Shown one piece after another: positions 24,111-33,170 of a stretch of 64,000 nt of DNA (position 1 is its first letter; each line of letters starts with the position of its first letter). Source of the stretch: Mucilaginibacter sp. cycad4 (GTDB taxonomy: Bacteria; Bacteroidota; Bacteroidia; Sphingobacteriales; Sphingobacteriaceae). The position numbers and the translations under genes are program-made. The notes beneath the pieces were generated by a model that saw only the letters and a list, made by a program, of their open reading frames with translations, made no database searches and was not told where the DNA came from. The DNA is taken from assembly GCF_034263275.1 (NCBI RefSeq), contig NZ_CP139559.1:4898001-4962000 (forward strand), written 5' to 3'.

Positions 24111-25586
24111 TTATTTATTTCTGAAGCCTTCGGCAACGGTATAACGTTTTTGCATAAAATCCTCCTCCAGTTTTTTCACCCAAAAATCGCTGGTTAAAAT
24201 GAATATGATCCCGGTACCGGCCAGCATGGCCAGGCCTATGTCGGCATGTTTAAACAGGGAGAAAGGGAGGTAAATGATATACGGCGTGATCATCAAGGGA
24301 AACGAAATAAGCATTTGCGTTGCCCCTACCCCTTCCCAGTTAAATGATGCACCTTTTGACAGATCTATCCGTTTGGCATTGCGGTTAGCAAAAAACAGCA
24401 CAATGGTTGTGTTGACGCCGATGTTCCACAGGTACATTACAAAATGCACCAAAACAATGTGCCAGCCAAAATAGGCATAGGGAGTAGTCAATATAAAAGC
24501 CACGGTTGATACCATGGTAAACAGCAGGTATTTTGCCTTTAAAAAATCGCGGAAATTGATCTTGCTTACCAGCAGGCCATCAAAATGAGCACCCTGCCAG
24601 CTATACATGAACTGCCCATAACTGATAATAAAAATACCGGTCATGAACATCCCAACAAAAATGTACATGTTTTGCCCAAACTGCTTATTGGTATAAAATA
24701 TGAGCCCGTAAAACATAAAGAACAAGCCCATAACTAATGCAGACCGGGGCCGCTTATTACGGAAGATCAGTTTCAACTCGTTAGCGACGAGGTCACCAAC
24801 TTTACCAAACCTGTTTAACAGCGGAAACTCCGTACTGCTTTTATAAGCCGATGCCTTGCGGGAGCTTAACTCTTCGAGGTACAGGTTTTGTTTTAAGTAG
24901 GCAAAATTGATGTAATACATAATTGCAGCAAGCACAACAGGCAGTAATACCAACGCCGGTTTATTGAGCAAATGACCAAAGTACAAATAAGAAATATTGC
25001 GTACCGAATACAGGTGAAACCTGAAATCGCCGGTGATAATGAGGATGAGGGCTGCTGCGAACACCAGAAAAACCCAGCCGTTAAGATTGGCCTTGCGTTT
25101 AATAAACAGCGAGAGGTAGTTATTGAAAAGCATGAAACCGATAATAGCCAATATAAAAGCCAACGCAGGCAAAGCGCCTGAATCGGTAAGAATCACTTTT
25201 AAAACAAAGGGTGCAAAAAGTATAATGGGCCACAGGTTAAAAACCGAGAGCATGGCCGTAAAAGCCAGATAGCCGACTACCGTATTCCTTTTTATGGGTA
25301 AATGAAGATATGGTTGCACCCTTAACGTAGGCAGTTCCTGCAATTGCATGCGCATCATCAGGTCAAACAAAAAATAAAGCAGGATGATACCGCAAAAAGA
25401 AACCACTATATCATCATGCGGAAAAACCTGGCCCAGAATTTCATTCAAAAACAAACCGGCAAGCAAAATACATCCAAAAAGATAAAGGATAAGTAAGGCC
25501 ATTACCACGCGGATAGCAATACTTTTACCTGTATTTTTTGACCGCCAGAAAGCTTTAAGCTCGTGCCCGAGAAAGGTAGTGATCAT
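24111..25586 (-). CDS. DUF5687 family ABC transporter permease
   Basis: A 491-residue integral membrane protein with about a dozen hydrophobic segments, starting MITTFLGHELKAFWRSKNTGKS, the typical N-terminus of the DUF5687 family, which pairs with ABC ATPases in Bacteroidota. The cytoplasmic loop RKASAYKSSTEFPLLNRFG (about 247-265) and FRNKRPRSALVMG (about 277-289) split two membrane halves. Substrate unknown. The following ATPase gene is two bases downstream. Confidence 0.85.
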   Translation of the reverse strand: MITTFLGHELKAFWRSKNTGKSIAIRVVMALLILYLFGCILLAGLFLNEILGQVFPHDDIVVSFCGIILLYFLFDLMMRMQLQELPTLRVQPYLHLPIKRNTVVGYLAFTAMLSVFNLWPIILFAPFVLKVILTDSGALPALAFILAIIGFMLFNNYLSLFIKRKANLNGWVFLVFAAALILIITGDFRFHLYSVRNISYLYFGHLLNKPALVLLPVVLAAIMYYINFAYLKQNLYLEELSSRKASAYKSSTEFPLLNRFGKVGDLVANELKLIFRNKRPRSALVMGLFFMFYGLIFYTNKQFGQNMYIFVGMFMTGIFIISYGQFMYSWQGAHFDGLLVSKINFRDFLKAKYLLFTMVSTVAFILTTPYAYFGWHIVLVHFVMYLWNIGVNTTIVLFFANRNAKRIDLSKGASFNWEGVGATQMLISFPLMITPYIIYLPFSLFKHADIGLAMLAGTGIIFILTSDFWVKKLEEDFMQKRYTVAEGFRNK

Positions 25587-25759
25587 AAGTATAGACAGTT
25601 AAAGGTTAAGGTATAGGTTTTATATGAAAGCACAAAGCTATAATTGTTTTATATAAAAACTACAGGCATAGTGCACAAATCCTAAAGCTATAAATTAATT
25701 AATATTGGTCAAATCGTTATATGATATTAACTAACAGGCTCTATAAATCAAAGCTTAAG

Positions 25760-27040
25760 TTAGTATTTATACCTGTCGCCCCAAAGTTTTCTTAACTTTT
25801 CTTTTGATTCGTTTTCGCGCGCATTGTTACCTGGATCGTAAATCTTTGTACCGCGGATAGCATCCGGCAGAAAATCAAGATCGGTAAAATTGCCTTCGTA
25901 GCTATGGGCATATTTATAGTCCTTACCATAACCTATGTTTTTCATGAATTTGGTTGGGGCGTTACGTAAGTGCAGGGGCACGGGCAAATCGCCGGTTTGA
26001 CGCACCAGTGCTATGGCTGCACCAATAGCCGTAGTGGCCGAATTACTTTTAGCCGATGTTGCCAGGTAGATAGCCGTTTGCGATAAAATAAGCTGCGATT
26101 CGGGCATGCCTATTTTATTTACGGCCTCAAAGCAGCTTTGTGCAAGCAGTAACGCGTTGGGATTAGCGTTGCCAATATCTTCGGATGCCAGGATCAGCAT
26201 GCGCCGGGCTATGAAAAGCGGGTCTTCGCCGCCTACTATCATACGGGCCAGCCAATAAACGGCACCGTTAGGATCAGAGCCCCGCATGGATTTTATAAAG
26301 GCCGAAATGATATCATAGTGCTGCTCACCGGTTTTATCATACAGCGCCATATTTTGTTGTACGTGCTCCAGTACAACCTCATCGGTCAGTATTATTTCAG
26401 GCGTATCAAAAGCGTTTACCAGCAGCTCGAAAATATTGAGCAGTTTGCGGGCATCCCCTCCCGAAAGGCGCAATAAAGCCTCATGATCTTTGATGGTGAC
26501 GCTTTTTTCTTTCAAAGCCACGTCTTCTTTCATGGCTTTGTTGAGCAAATCGATCAGATCTGTTTCAGAAAGGGATTGTAAAATATATACCTGGCATCGC
26601 GACAGCAAAGCCGAGATCACCTCAAAAGATGGGTTCTCAGTAGTGGCACCTATCAGTGTAACAATGCCCCGCTCTACAGCGCCTAATAATGAATCCTGCT
26701 GCGATTTGGAAAACCGGTGGATCTCATCGATAAATAATATCGGCAATATTTCGCCTTGTTGTTTTAACAGGGATGCTTTTTCAATCACTTCTCTTACGTC
26801 TTTTACGCCCGAGTTGATGGCACTTAAAGCAAAAAACGGACGAAATAATGACTGTGAAATAATATAAGCCAAAGTGGTTTTACCTACTCCCGGCGGCCCC
26901 CAGAATATCATCGACGGTAATGAGCCCGATTCGATAGCTTTCCGTAAAACAGCCCCCGGCCCAACAAGGTGTTTTTGCCCAACATAATCATCAAGCGATT
27001 TGGGGCGCATACGTTCGGCTAATGGAGGAAGGTTGTTCAT
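25760..27040 (-). CDS. rarA: Replication-associated recombination protein A (AAA+ ATPase)
   Basis: A 426-residue clamp-loader-like AAA+ ATPase (RarA/MgsA, WRNIP1 homologue) that acts at stalled replication forks. Start block PPLAERMRPKSLDDYVGQKHL, Walker A GPPGVGKTT (48-56), Walker B FIDEIHRF (103-110), sensor 1 GATTENPSF, and the C-terminal tetramerisation domain with GSDPNGAVYWLARM and MPESQLILSQTAIYLA. Full length. Monocistronic. Confidence 0.95.
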   Translation of the reverse strand: MNNLPPLAERMRPKSLDDYVGQKHLVGPGAVLRKAIESGSLPSMIFWGPPGVGKTTLAYIISQSLFRPFFALSAINSGVKDVREVIEKASLLKQQGEILPILFIDEIHRFSKSQQDSLLGAVERGIVTLIGATTENPSFEVISALLSRCQVYILQSLSETDLIDLLNKAMKEDVALKEKSVTIKDHEALLRLSGGDARKLLNIFELLVNAFDTPEIILTDEVVLEHVQQNMALYDKTGEQHYDIISAFIKSMRGSDPNGAVYWLARMIVGGEDPLFIARRMLILASEDIGNANPNALLLAQSCFEAVNKIGMPESQLILSQTAIYLATSAKSNSATTAIGAAIALVRQTGDLPVPLHLRNAPTKFMKNIGYGKDYKYAHSYEGNFTDLDFLPDAIRGTKIYDPGNNARENESKEKLRKLWGDRYKY

Positions 27041-27220
27041 AAAAGTAAAATTCAGAAAAGAAAACGCTAAATCCTAAAAAAATTAGTAAAATAGTATTTA
27101 TGCTTGAGCAGGAGTTTCAACATCCCCTCTTGAGATGGGGCGCGGAGGAATGAGCGGTAGCCGGGATGTGTTCTGCGGTAGACTTATCAAAGCAGAAACA
27201 CACCCCTCCGCCCCTCTCAA

Positions 27221-27458
27221 GCTACAGTGTGTACACATCTTTTAAATAAAAGAAAATGTCATTTCGATTGAGCAGGGGCGGGCTAAGAAGTGGGGCGAAA
27301 GAGAAATCTTCTACATCAGGCTCTACAATCATACTTATAAAAGCAGGGCGTAGAAGATTTCTCCTCACCCCTGCGCGCGAATTCTCCCACCAGGTTCGTT
27401 CGAAATGACATTTTTTTCAATTATTGATAGAATTTAAAAGATGTGTACACACAGTAGC
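27221..27458. repeat. Nested inverted-repeat element (MITE-like), 238 bp
   Basis: Three pairs of arms nest around one centre: 27221-27247 with 27432-27458 (27 bp, one mismatch; the inner 21 bp perfect), 27253-27267 with 27400-27414 (15 bp, perfect, contains GTCATTTCGA), and 27301-27314 with 27350-27363 (14 bp, perfect). Outside lie CCCCTCTTGAGATGGGG (27124-27140) and CTCTCAAGAGGGG (27459-27471). There is no open frame of note. Together these fill the 560-bp gap between rarA and the copper-protein gene. It looks like a small non-autonomous element; no matching transposase is in the window. Confidence 0.7.
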
Positions 27459-27600
27459 CTCTCAAGAGGGGAATCGCACGTTCCCTCGCTTTTTTTATTC
27501 CTTAAGTTGACGGCTACCGTAATAGCACGGCCCTTCGCTTCTTATTTCTTAAATAGTTGTATTGACTGTGCGGTAACGAAAAGGAACCAAATGTAATTCC

Positions 27601-27945
27601 TCAGTCCTGCGTAATTGGCTCATGGTGCGCATGACAGGCTTCGGCGCAGGCGAGGCATGCTTTGGCGCATTCCTGGCAGTGATCGTGGTTATGCTTGCCG
27701 CACGCGGCGGCGCAAAGGCGGCAAATCTCCTCGCATAACACCAGGTATTGGTGAGCAATAACAGAATCCCTTTGAAGTAAGCGGGCGGCCTGGGTACAGA
27801 TATCGGCGCAGTCGCGATCAAGGCTGATGCAGTTGGCCATCATTTTAACATCCTCTTCGTGCAGGCATGCAGTAGCACAGTGTTCACAAGCGAAGGCGCA
27901 ATCCAACAACTTTTGGATAATGGCCCGGTGATCATGATTTTGCAT
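27601..27945 (-). CDS. Four-helix-bundle copper-binding protein (DUF326/Csp type)
   Basis: A 114-residue, Cys- and His-rich protein. Cysteines are spaced along four helices as CAFACEHCATAC (16-27), CISLDRDCADIC (39-50), CEEICRLCAAAC (71-82) and CQECAKACLACAEAC (89-103), the pattern of copper storage proteins that bind many Cu(I) ions inside the bundle. There is no signal peptide, so this is a cytosolic type. No copper exporter gene is adjacent. Copper binding is inferred from the cysteine pattern. Confidence 0.9.
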   Translation of the reverse strand: MQNHDHRAIIQKLLDCAFACEHCATACLHEEDVKMMANCISLDRDCADICTQAARLLQRDSVIAHQYLVLCEEICRLCAAACGKHNHDHCQECAKACLACAEACHAHHEPITQD

Positions 27946-28043
27946 ATTGGTGGGTTTTAAGTTTTATTTAATATAATACCCTTAGCAGTTAAAAAATGTT
28001 TGCATTAATTTAAACTGCCTACTTGAGAGCCTACGTTAACAAA

Positions 28044-28074
28044 AAAGGCCGCCTCCATTAAGGAAGCAGCCTTT
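28044..28074 (-). terminator. Terminator of the DUF6515 gene
   Basis: On the minus strand AAAGGCTGCTTCC (28074-28062) pairs with GGAGGCGGCCTTT (28056-28044) through two G-U pairs and is followed by a T run. Confidence 0.85.
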
Positions 28075-28098
28075 ACATATATATTGAATTTTTATTAA

Positions 28099-29223
28099 TT
28101 ACTGTTGGTTAGGGTTTTGGTCACTGTTATTATCTTCAGGGTCATCAGATGGAGTGCCTACAATTTTGTAAGCTTTATTGTCGCCATCCTGAGTTTCCTG
28201 GTAATAATAACCATCCGGAGATACAAACAGCTTTTCGCCATTGATCTTGATCTTTCTGCAATCCTGCGGCAATTGAGTTACAATGTCACCAATTTGCGGG
28301 CCCTGATCAACATTGCTGCCATCGCCGTTGCCCTGATCGGTAGTTAATTGGCCATCTTTACCTGCAATAACATAAACAGTTGAGCCGTCATCTTTGGTAT
28401 ATGGCTGGTAGTAAACACCATTTAGCTCGTAATACTGCTCACCATTGATCATGATAGATTCAGCACCTGAAGGCAGGGTTTTAATCTCGGCCCCTATTGG
28501 AGGCTCAACAACGGTGTACTGGTCATTGTATTGACGATAGTATAAACCATCACTGTAATAGTATTGATAATCTCCCCACCAAAATGGATAGTAGCCATAT
28601 GGCAAGAAACCAATGCTAAAACCTAAACGTGGATAATAGAATGAATTGTAGTAGTTACGGTATGGATAGTAATAGTGATTGCCAAAGTAACCGCCACGGC
28701 CACCATAATGGTAAGTGCCAGGATAAACCCTGCGACCACCGTATGCGTATGAACCGCCTCTGTAATAACTACCGCGACCACCATTGTAAGCGCGCCTGTC
28801 TACAGTAGTATAACTGCGGCTGCCATTATATACGGTACGGCCGGTGCTGCCATAACTGCGTTGTGGTGCTACAGATGTGCCATTCGGCCTTACCGCGTAA
28901 CCACGACCGCCACCATAGCTGCGTTGTTGAGGAGCGCCCACGCTGCTGCGCGAGTCGGTGCCATAGCTTCGCTGAGGGGCTGCTATAGCAGTACGTGTAC
29001 TGCCATTAAATGAAGTTGACGGGCGGGAAAAACTACCACCAGAAGGACGGGAAAAACTACCGCCTCCGCCACCACCGCCACCTGACGGTCTTGAACCGCC
29101 GCCGCCACCACCACCGCCGCCACGAGAACCGCCGCCACGTTGTGCATCAGCATTGAATGCCAGGGATAAGCTCAACAAGCCCCCTAATGCAATTGTTAAT
29201 AGATTTTTATATGTCCTTTTCAT
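28099..29223 (-). CDS. DUF6515 family glycine/tyrosine-rich secreted protein
   Basis: A 374-residue exported protein with a signal peptide (1-27, FNADAQ), a Gly/Arg/Ser low-complexity region (about 28-100) with polyglycine runs, repeated QRSYG words (about 83-125), and a Tyr/Gly-rich stretch (about 140-225). Two related C-terminal modules follow: GAEIKTLPSGAESIMINGEQ (about 243-262) and a second one with QLPQDCRKIKINGEKLF, each ending in an aromatic GxYYQ motif, as in DUF6515 proteins. Probably surface- or envelope-associated; function unknown. Composition is far from average, so homology searches need masking. Confidence 0.8.
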   Translation of the reverse strand: MKRTYKNLLTIALGGLLSLSLAFNADAQRGGGSRGGGGGGGGGSRPSGGGGGGGGSFSRPSGGSFSRPSTSFNGSTRTAIAAPQRSYGTDSRSSVGAPQQRSYGGGRGYAVRPNGTSVAPQRSYGSTGRTVYNGSRSYTTVDRRAYNGGRGSYYRGGSYAYGGRRVYPGTYHYGGRGGYFGNHYYYPYRNYYNSFYYPRLGFSIGFLPYGYYPFWWGDYQYYYSDGLYYRQYNDQYTVVEPPIGAEIKTLPSGAESIMINGEQYYELNGVYYQPYTKDDGSTVYVIAGKDGQLTTDQGNGDGSNVDQGPQIGDIVTQLPQDCRKIKINGEKLFVSPDGYYYQETQDGDNKAYKIVGTPSDDPEDNNSDQNPNQQ

Positions 29224-29372
29224 GATGAAAGATTTTTTAACAGATCAGCATGGTATTTTTGCTGATATAAATATATAGACTATTAAATGTTTAAACGGTT
29301 TAACGCGTTTTTAATTATTTTTCACTCAAAAAGCGAACCAATACTATCCATACGTACCTGCTATTGTTTTCG

Positions 29373-29945
29373 CTACTCCAGATCCTCGGCAATAAACAAA
29401 AAAGCTTGCTCAAATTGCAGGGTGAAAAAACCATCGTGCGTGGTTTTATACCTGTTATTGCCGCTGGCTTCAAGCCCGCTTATTTGTAAGCCTGAAGGAT
29501 GCGAAAGTAATTCAATGAACTCGCCTGCCGGTTTCCACTTGCTGAAACCCGGGTTAACCGGGTAGATCTTTTGCTGCTCCCTGAAAATCACCAGGTTTAT
29601 TTTATCAGCATAAAACAAAAAATCTTTCAGCTCCAATACATCGGTAATTACATTAACCGCCGGGTAATTATGCATTACCAGGTATTTTAAAGCGGCACTT
29701 GCTGCATTGTCATCCCCCGCAGGCATCACCTTCACGTCCGACTGCAAATCATCTATACCGCCGTCGCTTATTATCCAGTCAACCTTGATGCCCGAAGCGT
29801 CCAGCTTTTCGGCGGTATCGGTGGTGCAAATCACGGTCGGACTCCACTCCAGCAACTGCCCCAGCATTTCCTCATCAAAAGTATCCATGCTTAAAACCAG
29901 TAAAGCAGGCTCCTGTTTTTCGCGTACTATATGATGTGATGACAT
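29373..29945 (-). CDS. Thiamine pyrophosphokinase-like protein (degenerate)
   Basis: A 190-residue protein that resembles thiamine pyrophosphokinase, which makes thiamine diphosphate from thiamine: an N-terminal alpha/beta part with VICTTDTAEKLDASGIKVDW followed by IISDGGIDDL (about 57-66) at the place of the GD-DS motif, and a beta-rich C-terminal half. The second acidic block PAGDDNAASAALKYL (about 75-89) fits the D-NDxxxAL region only loosely. The Mg-binding acidic residues are thus partly altered. The thiamine-phosphate synthase-like gene 0.5 kb upstream on the same strand supports a thiamine link. Confidence in family moderate, in activity low. Confidence 0.55.
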   Translation of the reverse strand: MSSHHIVREKQEPALLVLSMDTFDEEMLGQLLEWSPTVICTTDTAEKLDASGIKVDWIISDGGIDDLQSDVKVMPAGDDNAASAALKYLVMHNYPAVNVITDVLELKDFLFYADKINLVIFREQQKIYPVNPGFSKWKPAGEFIELLSHPSGLQISGLEASGNNRYKTTHDGFFTLQFEQAFLFIAEDLE

Positions 29946-30090
29946 TGCTAATGTAGATGGAACAGATGAATATTAAATGAAAATATAAAGATGGGGTTTT
30001 TATTGATTGGTGAAACCTAATCAAATGTTTTATGACGGTAGAATAGTACAAGAGGGGGCGCCTTTCTGAATTAGTAAAGATTCTAACGTT

Positions 30091-30480
30091 TTATTGTTGA
30101 TATAAGTAGGCCCTTATTCGCGGTGTAACAGGAAAACCATCATCTTCATTATAATACATGGAGTCTTCCAATGACCAGTATTTTAACAATGCCATATGTT
30201 CATGTTTTTCAGAATCCAGTAATTCCTTTATAGAAACCCAATAAAAATCGTCCTCATCAGGATCATATTGTAGTAATTGATCATAGGAGGCCATTATTAA
30301 AGCTAAAAAGGCTTTTCTAACTGATAGCGAAAATTGATACGCTTTGAAGGTTCCTAAAAATTCACTTAATCTTGCCGGATCGGACAGTTCAAGATCCCAA
30401 TCTTGTTCATCACCCTTTGCAGGTAGGTTTAATAGTTTATTGAGATAGTCGATATCCTCTTTATATAAAATATGCATCAT
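30091..30480 (-). CDS. Hypothetical acidic protein
   Basis: A 129-residue, acidic, cytoplasmic-looking protein with no signal peptide (MHILYKEDIDYLNKLL start; YDPDEDDFYWVSIKELL and SMYYNEDDGFPVTPR in the second half). I recognise no domain; size, acidity and Trp/Tyr content resemble immunity or SMI1-like proteins, but that is only an impression. It starts five bases after the thiE-like stop codon, so it is probably translated from the same transcript. Confidence 0.6.
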   Translation of the reverse strand: MMHILYKEDIDYLNKLLNLPAKGDEQDWDLELSDPARLSEFLGTFKAYQFSLSVRKAFLALIMASYDQLLQYDPDEDDFYWVSIKELLDSEKHEHMALLKYWSLEDSMYYNEDDGFPVTPRIRAYLYQQ

Positions 30481-30485
30481 GGAAT

Positions 30486-31109
30486 TTAATACATCTTTCT
30501 GTAAAACTCCTTAACCTTTGCAGCCGGGTCGGCAGCCATATTTATTGCCGATGACACTGCTATACCGTCGATGCCCGTTTGAAGCAACGGTTCTATATCG
30601 TCTACCTGAATGCCGCCAACAGCTATTACAGGGATTCCTATACTCAACTTTTCCAGTTGGCGATATCCGTTAAAACCAAGCGGGTGCCTCGCAGGCTCTT
30701 CTGTATTAGTGGATGCAAACGGACCATAGGCGTAATAATCAACCACGCCGGTATTTTGCAGCTTTAACAACTCGCCGGTATCTGCGGCAGATACGCCGAG
30801 CGTTTTATCCGGGCCGATAATCTTGCGGATACTGGACAGATCAGCGTCAATATCATCTATGTGTACACCCTGCGCGTCAACCCGGTCGATCAGGTCATAA
30901 TGATTGGCGATAATGAGGGTTGCACCCCAGTCGTCGCAAATTTCGGCTATCTCGTTTATCTCATCAATCAGCTCATCTTCGGGTTTGGTAAGGCAGCGGT
31001 ATTGTATCCAGTTTGCGCCCGCACCGCAAGCCATCTGCACCTGTTGTACGTGGCTAAAACCAGGCAGGTCATGTGTAAGATAATGAAATTTAGAAATGTA
31101 CTTTTTCAT
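30486..31109 (-). CDS. Thiamine-phosphate synthase-like TIM-barrel protein with altered active site
   Basis: A 207-residue ThiE/TenI-fold protein. ThiE joins HMP-PP and HET-P to thiamine phosphate. Gly-rich phosphate-binding loops are kept (GVSAADTG at 105-112, AVGGI at 163-167, SSAI at 186-189), as are Gln36, Arg38, Asn69, Thr134 and Thr136. Relative to B. subtilis ThiE, the Lys of QLREK is replaced by Leu40, the Asp of the ND pair by His70, and the Lys after the TxT motif by Glu137. It may be a TenI-like paralogue, a weak ThiE, or something new. No TPP riboswitch was seen upstream. It leads a small-gene cluster with a degenerate TPK-like gene. Confidence 0.7.
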   Translation of the reverse strand: MKKYISKFHYLTHDLPGFSHVQQVQMACGAGANWIQYRCLTKPEDELIDEINEIAEICDDWGATLIIANHYDLIDRVDAQGVHIDDIDADLSSIRKIIGPDKTLGVSAADTGELLKLQNTGVVDYYAYGPFASTNTEEPARHPLGFNGYRQLEKLSIGIPVIAVGGIQVDDIEPLLQTGIDGIAVSSAINMAADPAAKVKEFYRKMY

Positions 31110-31138
31110 TTTTAAATCCGAAAATTTGGCCGAAATAT

Positions 31139-31174
31139 AAAGTCCGAAAAACTACAAAGAATCTTTCGGACTTT
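31139..31174 (-). terminator. Hairpin after the PafA-like gene
   Basis: Arms 31139-31149 (AAAGTCCGAAA) and 31164-31174 (TTTCGGACTTT) pair perfectly; on the minus strand an AT-rich stretch follows. It separates the phosphatase from the thiE-like gene. Confidence 0.6.
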
Positions 31175-31214
31175 AAAAACTTCCCGGGTTAGGGGCGTCA
31201 ATATTATTTCAACA

Positions 31215-32894
31215 TTATTTCAAAACTTCGCTGATAGTTTTACCTACGCTGCCATCAGGGGCTTGGATATGCAATAACGATGCTACCGTAGCCGAAATAT
31301 CTGTCATGTGTGTTTGGCGGGTAAGGCTGCCATGTTTAATGCCCCAGCCCATAAATACCAGCGGAATGTGCGAATCATAAGGGTTCCAGGTACCGTGTGT
31401 GGTACCTGTAGGCCCGCGGTCGTTTGTGCCATGACCGGTATACCACGCCGGTTTCAGGATGATCTGGATAGCACCGCTATGCTCAGCATTATAACCATTG
31501 ATGATCATGCTGCGAAGCTCATCGGGAATGTTGGCTTCCTGTACTTTTTGCAGATCGATTGCATAGGCAATGCCCGGCTGCTTTTTCAGGTATGCGATAC
31601 AATCTGATTTTATGGCGTCTTCGCTAACGCCTGCTTTGGCAAGAGCTGCATTATTAAAGTTAACCTGGTAATTATCCATACTGATGATCAGGTTATTCAC
31701 TTTGTATTTATCGCTGATCATCGTGTTCATTTCTTTTGCAGCTTTGCCATCGTCCCAAACACCGGCAGGGATGTTATGATCTTTCAAAAAGTTAGGGTTG
31801 TGGGCGGCACCATGATCGGCACTCAGGAAAACTGAGTAATTGCCTTTGCCTACTGTTACATCTAAATAATTGAAAAACGCGGCAAGGTCCTGGTCAAGCC
31901 TTAAATAAGTATCTTCAACCTCAACCGAGTTAGGGCCAAACTGATGACCGACATAGTCTGTTGATGAAAGGCTCACCGCTAAAAAGTCGGTTACGGTATT
32001 TTTACCCAGTTTTTCGCCTTCAATAGCTGCTTTAGCCAGGTCAAGCGTCATGGTATTGCCGAAAGGCGTTGAACGGATCATGCCGATACGGCCTTTGTAT
32101 AATTCAGATGTTTTAACTGGTAGAGTTGGCGTAGCGGCGCCGGCAAACTTACCTTCATAACGGTCGCTGTTATCAGGCGCACTTTGTATATAAGTATTGA
32201 TAGGGTATAAAGGGTTCCAGTCCTGTTTCAGGTATTTTTCAGCAATTTTTTGATTATTGAAGGTTTTAACCCATGTAGGCAGATCATTCATGTAATAGGT
32301 ACTGGTGATCCAGTTGCCGCTGGCATCATCAAACCAATAAGCAGCGTTGGCCGAGTGACCCGCAGGCAGGATCCCGCCGCGGTCTTTCAACGCTATACCG
32401 ATAACTTTTGAGCGAAAGTTGGTGGCCAGCCTCAATTCGTCGGTAACTGTGCTAACTAGTAGGTTGCGGGGCGACATTTGCCCTGCTTTTGAAGTACTGC
32501 CAACAGCTACAACTGTACTGTCGTCGGTACAATACATGGATTTGCCTGTAGCCTGGATAATAAAATCATTACCTACTATGCCATGTATAGCGGGGATAGA
32601 TCCGGTATAAATACAGGTATGCCCCGCTGCAGTTACCGTAGGGATATAGTCGATGCTGGTATTTTCGCAGGTAAAGCCTTCATTAAGCATGCGTTTAAAA
32701 CCACCGGTTTGGTAACGGTCATAGTAGCGGTACAGGTAATCCCAGCGCATTTGGTCAACCACCACACCCACAACCAGTTTTGGGCGTGGAATTGATGCTG
32801 ATGCCGAGGGGGCTGTTGTAGTTTTCTTTTTTTGGGCCGATACCGAAACGGTAGCGAAAGAGAGGGAAATAAGCAGCAGATGTTTAAACTTCAT
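31215..32894 (-). CDS. PafA-type alkaline phosphatase, secreted
   Basis: A 559-residue phosphomonoesterase of the alkaline phosphatase superfamily, expected in the periplasm. Signal peptide (1-20, TVSVSAQ) starts at the ATG at 32894-32892; a longer in-frame start adds nine residues and spoils the signal. Metal ligand Asp47 in VVVDQMRWDYLYRYY, nucleophile Thr (Thr88 by spacing to PafA) in PTVTAAGHTCIYTG, the PafA-specific Lys-x-Arg in LKDRGGILPAGHSANAAYW, and SADHGAAHNP with late metal ligands. The Lys-x-Arg pair points to monoester hydrolysis rather than the diesterase branch. Releases phosphate from organic esters. Confidence 0.9.
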   Translation of the reverse strand: MKFKHLLLISLSFATVSVSAQKKKTTTAPSASASIPRPKLVVGVVVDQMRWDYLYRYYDRYQTGGFKRMLNEGFTCENTSIDYIPTVTAAGHTCIYTGSIPAIHGIVGNDFIIQATGKSMYCTDDSTVVAVGSTSKAGQMSPRNLLVSTVTDELRLATNFRSKVIGIALKDRGGILPAGHSANAAYWFDDASGNWITSTYYMNDLPTWVKTFNNQKIAEKYLKQDWNPLYPINTYIQSAPDNSDRYEGKFAGAATPTLPVKTSELYKGRIGMIRSTPFGNTMTLDLAKAAIEGEKLGKNTVTDFLAVSLSSTDYVGHQFGPNSVEVEDTYLRLDQDLAAFFNYLDVTVGKGNYSVFLSADHGAAHNPNFLKDHNIPAGVWDDGKAAKEMNTMISDKYKVNNLIISMDNYQVNFNNAALAKAGVSEDAIKSDCIAYLKKQPGIAYAIDLQKVQEANIPDELRSMIINGYNAEHSGAIQIILKPAWYTGHGTNDRGPTGTTHGTWNPYDSHIPLVFMGWGIKHGSLTRQTHMTDISATVASLLHIQAPDGSVGKTISEVLK

Positions 32895-33070
32895 CGCGAA
32901 AAATAAATTTAATTGCGCCAAATATCAGCAAAGCATTTAAAATGCAATATGATGTTTTTGTTAAGTGTGGGGATTGTTACAAAGGGTCCCCTCTAAACGG
33001 CGTAGCCCTCATAAGCGCTAAAAATAAACCCATTGCGAATAATCCCCCCCGGTTGGGGAGAATTTTAAGC

Positions 33071-33088
33071 CCTCCCTTCCGGGGAGGG
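33071..33088. repeat. CCTCCC...GGGAGG palindromic repeat, upstream of carboxylesterase
   Basis: CCTCCCTTCCGGGGAGGG followed by TTGGGTGGGG; a shorter copy (CCCCCCCGGTTGGGGAG) precedes it at 33044-33060. Same family as 41822-41840, 52999-53117 and 55482-55500. It lies in the divergent promoter gap. Confidence 0.7.
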
Positions 33089-33170
33089 TTGGGTGGGGCT
33101 CTCTGCTAAAACCTTACAAATTGTCCAAAACTTCGTAAGTTTAACAAACCAATCATTAAACCTATAATCA

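Noticed and set aside
27549..27821. Minus-strand frame of 90 codons
   Set aside because: It is another frame of the cysteine-rich copper-binding protein gene on the same strand and lacks any domain.
27601..27945. CRISPR-like or tandem repeat signal from regular TGCG/CGCA words
   Set aside because: The periodicity comes from the regularly spaced Cys codons of the copper-binding protein.
28930..29160. Microsatellite-like GCC/ACC repeats
   Set aside because: They encode the polyglycine region of the DUF6515 protein and keep its frame.
31110..31214. TPP riboswitch before the ThiE-like gene
   Set aside because: The gap is short, holds only a terminator-like hairpin, and the conserved CUGAGA and thi-box words are absent.
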